Source: JAUIJL01 sp965366625
Lineage (GTDB): Bacteria > Acidobacteriota > Thermoanaerobaculia > Multivoradales > J023
NCBI GenBank assembly: GCA_965366625.1
Contig: CBDUGP010000010.1
Location: forward strand, 66,166-130,165
Length of the DNA: 64,000 nt
Reading direction: 5' to 3'
The position numbers and the translations under genes were made by a program. Each line of letters opens with the position of its first letter. The first letter of the stretch is position 1. This document shows, in pieces, positions 17,757 to 26,834 of the stretch. The notes under the pieces are model-generated. The model saw only the letters and a program-made list of their open reading frames with translations. It had not been told where the DNA came from and searched no databases.

Positions 17757-19271
17757 TTAGGTGAAGCCCGGCGGACCGGGAATCGGTCTCAGTCGGCAAA
17801 CTTCCCGGCCGATTTTCATCGCACCCAACTCGTCGAACGGCCGGCCCACCACCTGCAAACCCACGGGCATTCCGTCGCCGTCCAATCCCGCCGGCACGCT
17901 CAAAACCGGTAAGGAAGTCAGGCTCAACACCGAAGTAGGTGCCAACCAATCGATATAAGTTTCCATTCGCCGGCCGCCGACCTCGGTCGGATGCCCATCG
18001 GCCACGGCGAAGGGTTTGACCGCCATCGTCGGCGTCAGGATGGCATCGAATCGATTGAATAAATCGAGAAAGATCGCCAGCAATCGTCCTCGTTCTTGGG
18101 ACGCTGCACCCAATTGGCGTGCTGAAAACGAAAGTCCCGTCTCCAAATTTGCTTTGACATTGGCCCCCAACCGGGGATCACAGCTTTGGCCCTCCTCCCC
18201 CTCGCCCCCCAAACGATGTTGATGCCAAGCCAACGCCCACAAACCCCGTAGCTCGCGGAACGTAGCTCGGGCCCAATCGATCGACAGGTCAATTTCCTCA
18301 ACTTGGACGCCCGAGTTGCTCAAGGTGAAGGCCGCTTGGCGACAGCAAGACTCCAGGTCGGAATCGATACCCATTCCTGTCGGGTCAGCCACGTAAGCGA
18401 TTCTCAACCCTTCAGTTCCAGCTTCAAACAATGCCTGTGAGTAGCTCGGCACTGCTGCGGCCCGGCTCAAAGGCGACCGGGGATCGAATCCTGCGGCGGC
18501 GTCGAGAAAAAGTGCCAGGTCCTGAACCGAACGCGCCATGGGACCGTTAACCTGCAGGGTGTCCCAAGGATGGGGAGTTGGCCAAGTTGGAACCAACCCC
18601 GGTGTCGGCCGTATTCCAACCAATCCGCAAAACGCAGCGGGAATCCTCAACGAGCCCCCCAGATCTGTGCCTTCAGCGAGGGCCGCCATGCCGGTTGCCA
18701 ACGCCACCGCGCCGCCACCGGTGGAGCCCCCCGGCGAAAGCTCGGGATTCCAAGGATTGCGAGTATGGCCGAAGATCGGATTATCGGTATGGCCTCCGAG
18801 GGCCATCTCCGGAGTATTGCCCTTGCCGATCACAATCGCACCTGCCGCCCGCAATCGCTCGACCACCAATGCATCCACGGCGGGCACGTGATCGGCGTAG
18901 ATCGGCGAGCCATAAGTGGTGCGTAGACCCGCGGTTTCGGTAACGTCTTTGACCACCACCGGCAGCCCGTGAAGGATGCCCGGAGGTTCCCCCGCCACAC
19001 GCCGTCGGTCTAGGACTGCAGCTTCATCCAAAGCAGAAGGAGAAAGGGTCACCACCGCGTTCAGCTGTTGGTTGTGACGCTCGATTTGCCCCAGGGTCTG
19101 CTCGACGACCTCAACGGCGGACACCTCGCCTTTGGCGATCAGCTCTCCTAGGGCGTGGGCGGAACGTAGACGGCCATCGTCGAACAACATGCCCGGACTG
19201 GAGGAGGACGGGCTGGAAGAAGATGGGTTGGAAGAGGGTGGGTTGGAAGAGGGTGGGTTGGAAGACGACAT
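17757..19271 (-). CDS. Amidase signature-family enzyme
   Basis: The protein has the Ser-cisSer-Lys triad of amidase-signature enzymes: Lys108 in VVVKDV, cis-Ser183 in SPGGSTGG, and nucleophile Ser207 in GTDLGGSLRIPA. It is a stand-alone amidase rather than clearly GatA, since no gatB or gatC lies nearby. It could hydrolyse aliphatic or aryl amides; the substrate is unknown. The annotated frame is 504 residues. Its first 26 residues are a Ser/Asn/Pro run encoded by 15-bp tandem repeats (19210-19266), and Met28 (19190) may be the true start. A 21-bp repeat array separates it from the divergent smc gene. Confidence 0.85.
   Translation of the reverse strand: MSSSNPPSSNPPSSNPSSSSPSSSSPGMLFDDGRLRSAHALGELIAKGEVSAVEVVEQTLGQIERHNQQLNAVVTLSPSALDEAAVLDRRRVAGEPPGILHGLPVVVKDVTETAGLRTTYGSPIYADHVPAVDALVVERLRAAGAIVIGKGNTPEMALGGHTDNPIFGHTRNPWNPELSPGGSTGGGAVALATGMAALAEGTDLGGSLRIPAAFCGLVGIRPTPGLVPTWPTPHPWDTLQVNGPMARSVQDLALFLDAAAGFDPRSPLSRAAAVPSYSQALFEAGTEGLRIAYVADPTGMGIDSDLESCCRQAAFTLSNSGVQVEEIDLSIDWARATFRELRGLWALAWHQHRLGGEGEEGQSCDPRLGANVKANLETGLSFSARQLGAASQERGRLLAIFLDLFNRFDAILTPTMAVKPFAVADGHPTEVGGRRMETYIDWLAPTSVLSLTSLPVLSVPAGLDGDGMPVGLQVVGRPFDELGAMKIGREVCRLRPIPGPPGFT
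19210..19266. repeat. 15-bp tandem repeat at the 5' end of the amidase gene
   Basis: Nearly four units of GGGTTGGAAGAGGGT (first unit divergent, last partial). Read on the minus strand they encode the repeating Ser-Ser-Asn-Pro-Pro N-terminus of the amidase frame. The unit is a multiple of three, so copy-number change would not break the frame. Confidence 0.8.
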
Positions 19272-19339
19272 GCCGACACCCTACACCGTGGCGAACCCAC
19301 CCCTCAACCGATAGGCCCTCGCCCCGTGTTGTCGACCCT

Positions 19340-19560
19340 GCGACCCGTCCCGTCGGCTTTGCGACCCGTTCCGTCGGCTTTGCGACCCGTTCCGTCGGCT
19401 TTGCGACCCGTTCCGTCGGCCTTGTCGGCTCTGCCGACCGGTTTGTCGGCCCTGCCGACCGTCTTGTCGGCCCTGCCGACCGTCTTGTCGGCCCTGCCGA
19501 CCGTCTTGTCGGCTCTGCCGACCGTCTTGTCGGCTCTGCCGACCGGCTTGTCGGCTCTGC
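19340..19560. repeat. 21-bp tandem repeat array with nested palindromes upstream of smc
   Basis: Two related 21-bp types are arranged head to tail: about four units of GCGACCCGTTCCGTCGGCTT(T) followed by six full units beginning TTGTCGG and a partial one. In the second type each unit contains GTCGG-N5-CCGAC, and the junction of adjacent units forms CCGAC-N6-GTCGG, so inverted symmetry alternates along the array. Because 21 is a multiple of three, all reading frames tend to stay open, giving artefactual extensions to smc and to minus-strand frames. It fills most of the 348-base amidase-smc intergenic region, the remainder of which shows no gene. Confidence 0.85.
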
Positions 19561-19619
19561 GACCATCTGATACCCTCCCGCGTCCCGTCCGCTCTCCTTG
19601 GCCGGCGGGCAAATTCACG

Positions 19620-22600
19620 ATGTTAAAGCTCCACAGTCTCGAAATATCGGGCTTCAAATCCTTCTTGGACCCTGTGCGGGTCCAATTCGCCGACGGCATT
19701 ACGGCTATCGTCGGTCCGAACGGCTGTGGAAAATCAAACCTCACCGACGCCATCAATTGGGTGCTCGGCGAACAGAGCGCGAAATCCCTGCGCGGCGCGA
19801 AGATGGAAGACATCATCTTCAACGGCTCGGACAAGCGCAAACCCGTGGGCATGGCGGAGGTCTACCTCAACCTGGCCTGCGACGACGGCTATCCCCGCTC
19901 GGTCGACGGACGCATCAAAATCGGGCGTCAAGTTTTTCGCACCGGCGAGAGCCGCTACCGGCTCAACGACAAGGTCGTTCGTCTCAAAGAAATCAAAGAC
20001 TTGCTGATGGATACCGGCCTGGGTATCCGGGCCTATTCGGTGATCGAGCAGGGCAAGATCGGCATGATTCTCTCGGGCAAACCCCAAGAGCGCCGGAAAT
20101 TACTCGAAGAAGCCGCCGGCATTACGCGTTATAAGGCCCGCAAGCGCGTCGCCGAGGTCAAGCTGGAAGAGACCCTCGGCAACTTGGTCCGACTCGACGA
20201 CATCATTTCCGAGGTCGACCGCTCCCTGCGCTCGCTCAAACGACAGGCTTCCGCCGCCCGTCGTTATCAGGCCAAAGAAAGCGAATATAAGGACTTGCTC
20301 AAGCAGGTTTTGCTCGGTCGGTGGTCCTTACAAAAGAATCAGCTAGATTCCCTCGGCCGCCGATTGGAGGAACTCTCCAACCAGGACGCAGAACTCGCCG
20401 CCAATCTTTCTCGGGACGAAGCGGCTTTGGTCGCCGGTCGCGAAGAGCTGGATCGGCTGGCTCAAGTCTTAGCCCAGCGCCATCAGGTAGTGGCCGAATT
20501 GGCCGCGACGATCGAAGGACGCCAAGAATTCATCAAAGGCTCCCGTCAACGATCGACCGAAATGAGTCGACAGCTCACTCGGGGTCGTCAACAAGCCGAG
20601 GAACGACGCAAGCAAAGCACCGAGTTCGAGACCTCCCTCGGCAGCCTCGACCAACGCACCCGCGAGGTCATTGAAGAGCGGGACGAAGCCGCACGCCAGG
20701 TGGCGGAGGACGATCGCAAGATCGAAGCCGCCTCCCGTGAGGTTCAGGCCGCCGAAGCGCGGGTCGATGGTCTGCGACGGGAGATGATCGAATCGGTCAC
20801 CCAAGTCAACCAGATTCGAGATCGCCTGCAAAAAGAGACCGTGGAGATCGAGAGGCAGACGTATCGCTTACGCTACCTCGACGACGAGCGCCGACGTCTC
20901 GACAAGCAGCTCGCCGAGGCTCAAGGGGTGTTCGCCGAGGTCAGTGAGAAGGTCCAGGGGGCCGAGCGCGGATTGGAAGAATCGGTTCAGCTCAAGGGCC
21001 GCATGGAGCAAGATCTCGAAGGCTTGCTGCGCCGAGAAGCCGAGATCTCCGACGAGCGTCGACACCTGGAAACCCATTTGGCCGGGTTGCGCCAGCGACA
21101 GAAGATTCTCATTCAGCTATCCCAAGAGCACGAAGCCAAACGCCGTGCCATGCGCAGGACCCTCGCCTCGATCGGCATTGACGAGCCGGTTTTCCTCGCC
21201 GATCGACTGCAGCCGGCGGTCGGTTGGGAAGAACCCATCGACCACTTCTTGGGCGCCCTGGCGGACGCCGTCCTGGTAGAAGACGCGGCCTCGGGACTGC
21301 AGGCCGCTCGCGCTTTGTCTAAGGCCGGCGCCGTCGGGGTCTTCGTGCACCCCTTGCCCGAGGGTGCGCCGCTGCCGGATCTTGAAGACGAGGCCCTGGC
21401 CTACTCTTTGGCCGAGGCCCTCGACCTTCCTGACGAGCTGGCCCGCTCCTTACCACCGGCATTCCTGGTCGACAAGGCCGACGACGCCGATCGGCTCGCC
21501 GCGGCCCATCCCGGAATCGCCTTCCTTTCCCGGGAACAAATTTGGGCCCGAGGCGGCAATCTTTGGGTCCAGGGCAAGGAGGCGGCACCCGGCGTTCTCG
21601 CCCGCGAGAGCGAGCTGGTTTCGATCGCCGAAGAAATTCCCGACACCGAACGTCTGCTCGACTCGGCCAAGGCGTCGCTGCAGCAGATGGTGCAAGAACG
21701 CACCCGAATGGCCTCGGAGATCCAAAAAGTCGAAGGAAAGGCCGCGGAGTTACGCCGGGAAATTGCCGTCGGACAAGCGCGCCGCCAAGACGTAGAAAAC
21801 CGCCGCAAGAAGATCGCTCTCGAACACGGCACCGTCGCCGACGAGCAAGACGAACTACGCCGAGGCCTCACCGAACGTACCTCCGGAAGAGGTGATCTCA
21901 CCGAGCGCTTGGCAGCCGCGGAAAAGAATCACCAAGCCTTGCAAGAGGGCTTCGAGAAGAATCAGGCAGAAGTCGAGGCGGCCAAGGAAAACCGCGAGGC
22001 ATTGCGGACCGAGGGCGCCGGCCGCAGGGGCCGTCTCCAGCTCTTGGAAGAACGTCTCGAATCCCAAAATCAAGAAGCGATTCGGGTCCGTCGGCAAATC
22101 ACGTACACCGAAGAGCAGCTGAAAATCTGGTCCCAAGAAGACACGACCTTAGACCGCCGTTTGGGCGAATTGCACGCCTCGATCGAAGCCGCCGAAACGG
22201 AGCTACAAAACGCCCTGGATCGCCGGGTCGGCGCCCAGGATGCGGTTCTCGAGCAGCAACGAATTCTCGACGACAAGCGGGAGGACGCCAAGGTTCTCGA
22301 GGCTCGGGTCCACCGACTGCGCCAAGAACGCGACGCCTTGCGGGCCCAGATCAGTACCCAACAAGTCGAACAAGCGGGCGCCAAACAAGACGCCGAGCAT
22401 CTTTCCGCCTCTTATCGCGACGCCTTCAAAATGTATCTGCCCGGCACCAAATCGGAGCAGGCCAAAGCGCTCGCAGCCGAAATTTTGGCCCGACGCCAGG
22501 CTGAACTCGAAAACCCCGAGCCGGCTGCGGACGAAGACCAGGGTGGAAAGGCCGGCCTCCAACCGGCGCCCGCTGCCATCACCGGAGCCTTCAGCAGCGG

Positions 22601-23465
22601 TCTGGAAGTCCCCGAGGGCCAGACCCCGGGCGAATCGGAGTCTGCGGTCGAAGAAGACGATGAGGATTCGAGCCCCGAAGACGGCGAGCCCGCCCTCTCC
22701 GACCAGGAGGTAACGGCCTTGATGGCCGAAGACGAGGCGGAGATCCCAAGCCTGAACCGAGGACAGCTGGCGGATCTCGAAGGTGAGCTGGCGCGCTGCA
22801 AAGCGATCCTCGAACGCCTGGGACCAGTCAACGTATTGGCCGCCAAAGAATACGAAGACCAAGAGGAGCGCGGCACTTTCCTGCGCAAGCAGCGTAAGGA
22901 TGTGGCCGCTTCGGTGGAAAGCCTCAAACAAACCATCGCCGAGATCAACGAGCTATCGAGCGAGCGCTTCAAGGCCACCTTTGAGCAAGTGAATAAGGTC
23001 TTCGGTGAGACTTTTCAACGGCTGTTCCGCGGGGGTGAGGCCCATATGCGCCTCTTCGACGAGGACGACGTGCTCGAAACCGGCATTGAGATCATCGCCC
23101 GTCCGCCCGGCAAACGCCCACAGAACATCATGTTGCTCTCGGGCGGCGAAAAAGCGCTGACCGCCATCGCTTTGCTTTTCGCCCTCTTCCAAAGCCGACC
23201 GTCGCCGTTCTGCATCCTCGACGAGGTGGACGCTCCCTTAGACGACGCCAACGTATTGCGTTTTGTCGAAACCCTGCAGGAGATGGCCAAGGACACCCAA
23301 TTCCTGGTGGTAACCCACAACAAGCTCACCATGGAAGTCGCCGCCAGCCTTTACGGCGTGACGATGGAAGAAAAAGGGGTGTCCAAATTGGTACAGGCGG
23401 AAATGGAAGATCTCCACCCCCAAAGCTCGGCCAAGGCCGGGCAGGTTGAGCTGCCCGTCTCCTAA
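19620..23465 (+). CDS. smc: Chromosome segregation ATPase SMC
   Basis: SMC is the core ATPase of bacterial condensin. ATG at 19620 is chosen because the product then begins MLKLHSLEISGFKSF, the canonical SMC N-terminus; the open frame further upstream only translates the 21-bp array. The 1281-residue protein has Walker A GPNGCGKS at 32-39, a long coiled coil, and a hinge around residues 520-620 (VFLADRLQPAVGW...ADAVLVED). The second coiled coil follows, then the signature LLSGGEKALTAIALLF near 1171 and Walker B FCILDEVDAPLDD near 1197. It is about 100 residues longer than typical because of an acidic, Pro/Gly/Ser-rich insert at about residues 963-1043, inside the returning coiled coil. Kleisin partners ScpA and ScpB are not in the window. 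Confidence 0.97.
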   Translation: MLKLHSLEISGFKSFLDPVRVQFADGITAIVGPNGCGKSNLTDAINWVLGEQSAKSLRGAKMEDIIFNGSDKRKPVGMAEVYLNLACDDGYPRSVDGRIKIGRQVFRTGESRYRLNDKVVRLKEIKDLLMDTGLGIRAYSVIEQGKIGMILSGKPQERRKLLEEAAGITRYKARKRVAEVKLEETLGNLVRLDDIISEVDRSLRSLKRQASAARRYQAKESEYKDLLKQVLLGRWSLQKNQLDSLGRRLEELSNQDAELAANLSRDEAALVAGREELDRLAQVLAQRHQVVAELAATIEGRQEFIKGSRQRSTEMSRQLTRGRQQAEERRKQSTEFETSLGSLDQRTREVIEERDEAARQVAEDDRKIEAASREVQAAEARVDGLRREMIESVTQVNQIRDRLQKETVEIERQTYRLRYLDDERRRLDKQLAEAQGVFAEVSEKVQGAERGLEESVQLKGRMEQDLEGLLRREAEISDERRHLETHLAGLRQRQKILIQLSQEHEAKRRAMRRTLASIGIDEPVFLADRLQPAVGWEEPIDHFLGALADAVLVEDAASGLQAARALSKAGAVGVFVHPLPEGAPLPDLEDEALAYSLAEALDLPDELARSLPPAFLVDKADDADRLAAAHPGIAFLSREQIWARGGNLWVQGKEAAPGVLARESELVSIAEEIPDTERLLDSAKASLQQMVQERTRMASEIQKVEGKAAELRREIAVGQARRQDVENRRKKIALEHGTVADEQDELRRGLTERTSGRGDLTERLAAAEKNHQALQEGFEKNQAEVEAAKENREALRTEGAGRRGRLQLLEERLESQNQEAIRVRRQITYTEEQLKIWSQEDTTLDRRLGELHASIEAAETELQNALDRRVGAQDAVLEQQRILDDKREDAKVLEARVHRLRQERDALRAQISTQQVEQAGAKQDAEHLSASYRDAFKMYLPGTKSEQAKALAAEILARRQAELENPEPAADEDQGGKAGLQPAPAAITGAFSSGLEVPEGQTPGESESAVEEDDEDSSPEDGEPALSDQEVTALMAEDEAEIPSLNRGQLADLEGELARCKAILERLGPVNVLAAKEYEDQEERGTFLRKQRKDVAASVESLKQTIAEINELSSERFKATFEQVNKVFGETFQRLFRGGEAHMRLFDEDDVLETGIEIIARPPGKRPQNIMLLSGGEKALTAIALLFALFQSRPSPFCILDEVDAPLDDANVLRFVETLQEMAKDTQFLVVTHNKLTMEVAASLYGVTMEEKGVSKLVQAEMEDLHPQSSAKAGQVELPVS

Positions 23466-23491
23466 TCGACCGACCGCCGACCGGAGCGATC

Positions 23492-24508
23492 ATGAGCCAC
23501 CGCAAATCCGTTTACATCGCCTACACGGGCGGCACCATCGGCATGGCCGCCGGTGACCGTGGTTACGTTCCCAAACCGGGTTTCCTCGCAGAGCAGATGG
23601 ATCGCTTTTCAGTGCTCAAAGACGAGCGGATGCCCCACTACGACCTTCACGAATACGAAAATTTACTCGATTCCTCGAATATGACCCCTCGGGATTGGAT
23701 GTCCATTGCCGAGGATTTGACCCGAAACTACAACGATTACGACGGTTTCGTGGTGCTGCACGGTACCGACACCATGGCCTACTCGGCGTCGGCCCTATCT
23801 TTTCTATTGCGAGATTTGGGCAAACCCGTCATTTTCACCGGCTCTCAGGTACCGCTTTTCGAATTGCGCACGGACGCCCGTGAAAACCTGATCAACAGCC
23901 TGTTGTTGGCGGCGGACTGCGGCGTGCCCGAAGTCTGTTTGTTGGTCCGCCATCGATTGCTGAGGGGTAATCGGTCGACCAAAGTCTCCGCCAGTCGATT
24001 CATGGCCTTCGATTCGCCCAATTACGATGTGTTGGCCAGTGTGGGCGTTGAAACCGTGGTGTACAAGAAACGGATCCTGCCGATTCCTGAGCGCCCCATG
24101 ACCCTGCACGGTCTGAAGAATCCTCAGGTGGCGGATGTCCGCCTATTCCCGGGCATCACCCCGAAGGTTCTGGAGCAGCTCTTGAGCGGCCCCTTGCAAG
24201 GCGCCGTCTTGCACACCTACGGCGTCGGCAACGCGCCCGATGACCCGAGCTTCCTACGGGTCTTGCGTCAGGCCTGCGACCGCGGCCTGGTGATCGTCAA
24301 TTGCACCCAATGCCTACAAGGCTCTGTGGACATGAGCGGTTATGCCACCGGCAACTCCTTGGCCGACGCCGGGGTGATCAGCGGCTGGGACATGACACCG
24401 GAAGCAGCCCTGACCAAGCTCTATTGGCTGCTGTCCCAAGATCTAAGCGTCGAGGAGATGCGCCGGCACATGCAAAAAGACCTGCGCGGCGAACTCACCG
24501 CGGGCTGA
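23492..24508 (+). CDS. ansA: Type I L-asparaginase (AnsA-like)
   Basis: The enzyme hydrolyses L-asparagine to aspartate and ammonia. The 338-residue product equals the length of cytoplasmic E. coli AnsA and tracks it closely: YTGGTIGM carries the first catalytic Thr near the N-terminus, and VLHGTDTMAYSASALSFLL carries the second Thr, with the Asp of its catalytic Thr-Asp-Lys set. Later come FTGSQVPLFELRTDA, RGNRSTK, YGVGNAP and GYATGNSLADAGVISG. No signal peptide is present. The start ATG has GGAG about 6 bases upstream and follows smc by 26 bases, so read-through from smc is possible. A strong hairpin terminator follows. Confidence 0.95.
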   Translation: MSHRKSVYIAYTGGTIGMAAGDRGYVPKPGFLAEQMDRFSVLKDERMPHYDLHEYENLLDSSNMTPRDWMSIAEDLTRNYNDYDGFVVLHGTDTMAYSASALSFLLRDLGKPVIFTGSQVPLFELRTDARENLINSLLLAADCGVPEVCLLVRHRLLRGNRSTKVSASRFMAFDSPNYDVLASVGVETVVYKKRILPIPERPMTLHGLKNPQVADVRLFPGITPKVLEQLLSGPLQGAVLHTYGVGNAPDDPSFLRVLRQACDRGLVIVNCTQCLQGSVDMSGYATGNSLADAGVISGWDMTPEAALTKLYWLLSQDLSVEEMRRHMQKDLRGELTAG

Positions 24509-24526
24509 AACCTGCATCTACGCGGA

Positions 24527-24555
24527 AACCCCCGGTGAAACATCCACCGGGGGTT
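24527..24555. terminator. Bidirectional hairpin between convergent ansA and etfA
   Basis: A perfect 11-bp stem (AACCCCCGGTG / CACCGGGGGTT) with a 7-base loop lies between convergent genes. The short A and T tracts at its feet are weak, so it may act as a terminator for either strand. Confidence 0.7.
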
Positions 24556-24578
24556 CATTCAAATCACTAGCGCCGAAA

Positions 24579-25556
24579 TCAGCCCTTGGCTTCGAGCACC
24601 GCTGCGGTCAGTGCCGGCACGACCTCGTGCAAATCGCCCACGATTCCGTATTTGGAAACGTTGAAGATCGGAGCACTCGGGTCCTTGTTGATCGAAACCA
24701 CACAGCCAGAGCCCTTCATGCCGACCAGATGCTGGATAGCACCGCTAATGCCGATGGCCAGATAGAGTTTCGGTGCCACCGTCTGACCGGACGAGCCGAT
24801 CTGGCGATCGCGCGGCAACCAGCCGTTGTCGATCACCGGTCGGCTGGCGCCGATATCGGCTCCGAGTGCCTTCGCCAGTGCTTCGATCGGCGGCAAGTTC
24901 TCGGGTTTGCCGATGCCGCGACCCACAGCCACGACCACATCGGCTTTAGAGAGGTCGACTTGGTCACCACCGACCTGCTCGACACCCAACAGCTCGCGAT
25001 CAGGGGTTGCGCCGGAAGCGTCGAGGCTGCCCTGCTCCGTCGAGCCGGTTGCCGCCGAGTCCGCCGGAAAAGCGCCGCTTTGGAGCGACACCAATACGGT
25101 GCCCTCACCTTTAACCCGCACGCGAGCTTGCATTTTGCCGGTGAGAATCGGGCGTTTGAACAGCAGCTCGCCGTCGGCTTGCTCGAAGGAAATCACTTCC
25201 GGCACGTAGGCGGCATCCACCTCATGGCACAGCCGACCCACGTAGTCCACGGTTTGGTAGGTATGGGTAAACACCACATACGCCGGAGCAGCATCGCGGA
25301 TGGCCGGAGCCAAGACGCCGATGTAGGCCCCGGGGGTGTAGTTGGCCAGAGATTCGTGATCGACCACCAACAGCGAGGCCAGATCGTAACCCGCCGCCTG
25401 TTCGGCAGCCGCGCCGAGCCCAGAGCCCAACAACACCGCCGTCACGGTCCCGCCGGTTTCAGCTGCCAGCTTTTGAGCACCGGCGATCGCTTCGATGGAG
25501 CCCCTGTGCAGCCGGCCCTCACGCTGTTGCAGCACAACCCAAATATTGTTGGACAT
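24579..25556 (-). CDS. etfA: Electron transfer flavoprotein subunit alpha
   Basis: EtfA, with EtfB, accepts electrons from acyl-CoA and other dehydrogenases and passes them to the quinone pool or another acceptor. The 325-residue protein has an N-terminal nucleotide-binding-fold domain. The C-terminal FAD domain is recognisable from RQIGSSGQTVAPKLYL followed by AIGISGAIQHLVGMKGS and INKDPSAPIFNVSKYGIVGD, the family's FAD-binding segment. It starts one base into the stop of etfB (TGATG), so the two subunits are translationally coupled. No bifurcation-linked dehydrogenase or ETF-quinone oxidoreductase gene is nearby, so the partner is unknown. Confidence 0.96.
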   Translation of the reverse strand: MSNNIWVVLQQREGRLHRGSIEAIAGAQKLAAETGGTVTAVLLGSGLGAAAEQAAGYDLASLLVVDHESLANYTPGAYIGVLAPAIRDAAPAYVVFTHTYQTVDYVGRLCHEVDAAYVPEVISFEQADGELLFKRPILTGKMQARVRVKGEGTVLVSLQSGAFPADSAATGSTEQGSLDASGATPDRELLGVEQVGGDQVDLSKADVVVAVGRGIGKPENLPPIEALAKALGADIGASRPVIDNGWLPRDRQIGSSGQTVAPKLYLAIGISGAIQHLVGMKGSGCVVSINKDPSAPIFNVSKYGIVGDLHEVVPALTAAVLEAKG

Positions 25557-26350
25557 CAGAGGACCCTCGCTTCGTTTCGCAATTTCTCTACCAAAGCCTT
25601 GGCCACCGTAGCCGGGTCGCCTTCGAACATCTCCGCGCCCTCGCCGGTGTCCGGGAAGTCGATGTCGACAATCTCAATGCGGGAGCCGGCCGCGCCGATC
25701 TGTGCCGGGTCGAGCCCTAGCTCGTCGGGCGAAGGGGTCGACATGGGCTTGCGCTTGGCCTTCATGATGCCTTTGAGCGATGCATAACGAGGATGATTGA
25801 TACCTGCTTGAACCTCGATCACCGCCGGCAGCTGCAAGCGGAAAATCTCGTTCATGCCGCTTTCCATTTCGCGAGTCACTTTGGCGCTTTGGTGACCCTC
25901 TTCCAGCTCTAAGCCCATCACCAGCCAGGCCTGGGGCCACCCCAAGAGACCGGCAAGAATGGAAGCCGTCGAGCCATAACCGACATCGTCGGATTGGGAG
26001 CCGGTCAAAACGAGACCGATCTCTTCTTCTTGGATCGCCGCGGCCAGAGCACGGGCCGTGGCCGTGGCATCACCGCCTTGGTACGCGTCGTCGGAGAGGT
26101 GAACCGCCCGTGCGGCGCCGAGAGCCAATGCTTTGCGCAAGGACTCTTTCACCCGATCGGGTCCGAGGCTGAAGACAACTACCTCACCGCCGGTTTTCTC
26201 GGCGATCTGTAGCGCTTCTTCAATGGCATGCTCGTCGCTTTCATTGATCACATACCGCAGGTCTTCGTCGTCGAGCCAGCGGCGATCCTTAGCGACCCGA
26301 AGCCGAGCTTCGGTGTCGGGAACTTGTTTGATGCATACAGCGATATTCAT
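25556..26350 (-). CDS. etfB: Electron transfer flavoprotein subunit beta
   Basis: EtfB binds AMP and part of the FAD-binding interface in the ETF heterodimer. The 264-residue product begins MNIAVCIKQVPDTEARLRV, the standard family start. It contains the adenine-nucleotide-binding region with VLTGSQSDDVGYGSTASILAGLLGWP and the family signature near VTREMESGMNEIFRLQLPAVIEVQAGINHPRYASLKGIMKAKRKP, both at the expected places. An AGGAGA ribosome binding site lies about 6 bases upstream of the ATG. It is the promoter-proximal gene of the etfB-etfA operon and is divergent from the Tol-Pal operon. Confidence 0.96.
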   Translation of the reverse strand: MNIAVCIKQVPDTEARLRVAKDRRWLDDEDLRYVINESDEHAIEEALQIAEKTGGEVVVFSLGPDRVKESLRKALALGAARAVHLSDDAYQGGDATATARALAAAIQEEEIGLVLTGSQSDDVGYGSTASILAGLLGWPQAWLVMGLELEEGHQSAKVTREMESGMNEIFRLQLPAVIEVQAGINHPRYASLKGIMKAKRKPMSTPSPDELGLDPAQIGAAGSRIEIVDIDFPDTGEGAEMFEGDPATVAKALVEKLRNEARVL

Positions 26351-26834
26351 CGCAATCTCCTGAAACTTAAGTCGGGGAAACGCTGAGCCGGGGAAGGGTT
26401 CGAGCCTGATCGGGGCGGTTTGCGCGGACCAGGTGGAGCAGCCGGGTTGGCGTTCGGGTCGGATGTGCGTCGGGGCTCGGCGAAGTTGGACCTTGCCAAA
26501 TGCCCCGAGGCGGTTGGAACTTCATCGATGCGGGCCGTCTGCCGGCCCCTCGAAGGACACATCGGCAAGCGGTATCGGCAGCCTTTCCAACCCGAGCAAT
26601 CTATCATGTTGCCGGCAGCGCCGCACAGCCTTCGGGAAGCCCCCCGGAAGGCCGGCGCTAAACATTGAGTTATAAGACACTTGGTGACCCCTGTAGGGCG
26701 CGCGCTTCGGTGGACAGCTCGCAGCCGACGTGCTAGATTTCCGGCCGTTACCGGGTCGAAATCCGGTCGCCTTTCAGGCCAACCGATCCGGGGCCGGGCA
26801 TTTCGGCGATCACTTCCACAGGACTCCTATCAAC
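26351..26834. other. Divergent intergenic region between etfB and tolQ
   Basis: No convincing gene was found in these 484 bases. Several short GC-rich inverted repeats occur (for example around 26600-26665, CCGGCAGCGC...GGCCGGCGCT). The region must hold both the etf and tol promoters, but I cannot place a well-spaced hexamer pair. Frames reading through here, including an upstream extension of tolQ, look like shadows. Confidence 0.4.

Noticed and set aside
19340..19560. Possible CRISPR array
   Set aside because: The units are contiguous with no unique spacers, and no cas genes are present in the window.
19326..19619. Upstream in-frame extension of smc (98 residues of a repeating Val-Pro-Ser-Ala-Leu type)
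   Set aside because: It only translates the 21-bp tandem array, and SMC homology begins precisely at the ATG at 19620.
19304..19852. Minus-strand frame with repeated Gly-Arg-Ala-Asp-Lys units
   Set aside because: Artefact of the same array, where 21-bp periodicity keeps all frames open; it runs antisense into the smc Walker A region.
24627..25787. 386-residue plus-strand frame
   Set aside because: Antisense shadow of etfA and etfB, with no ribosome binding site or motif.
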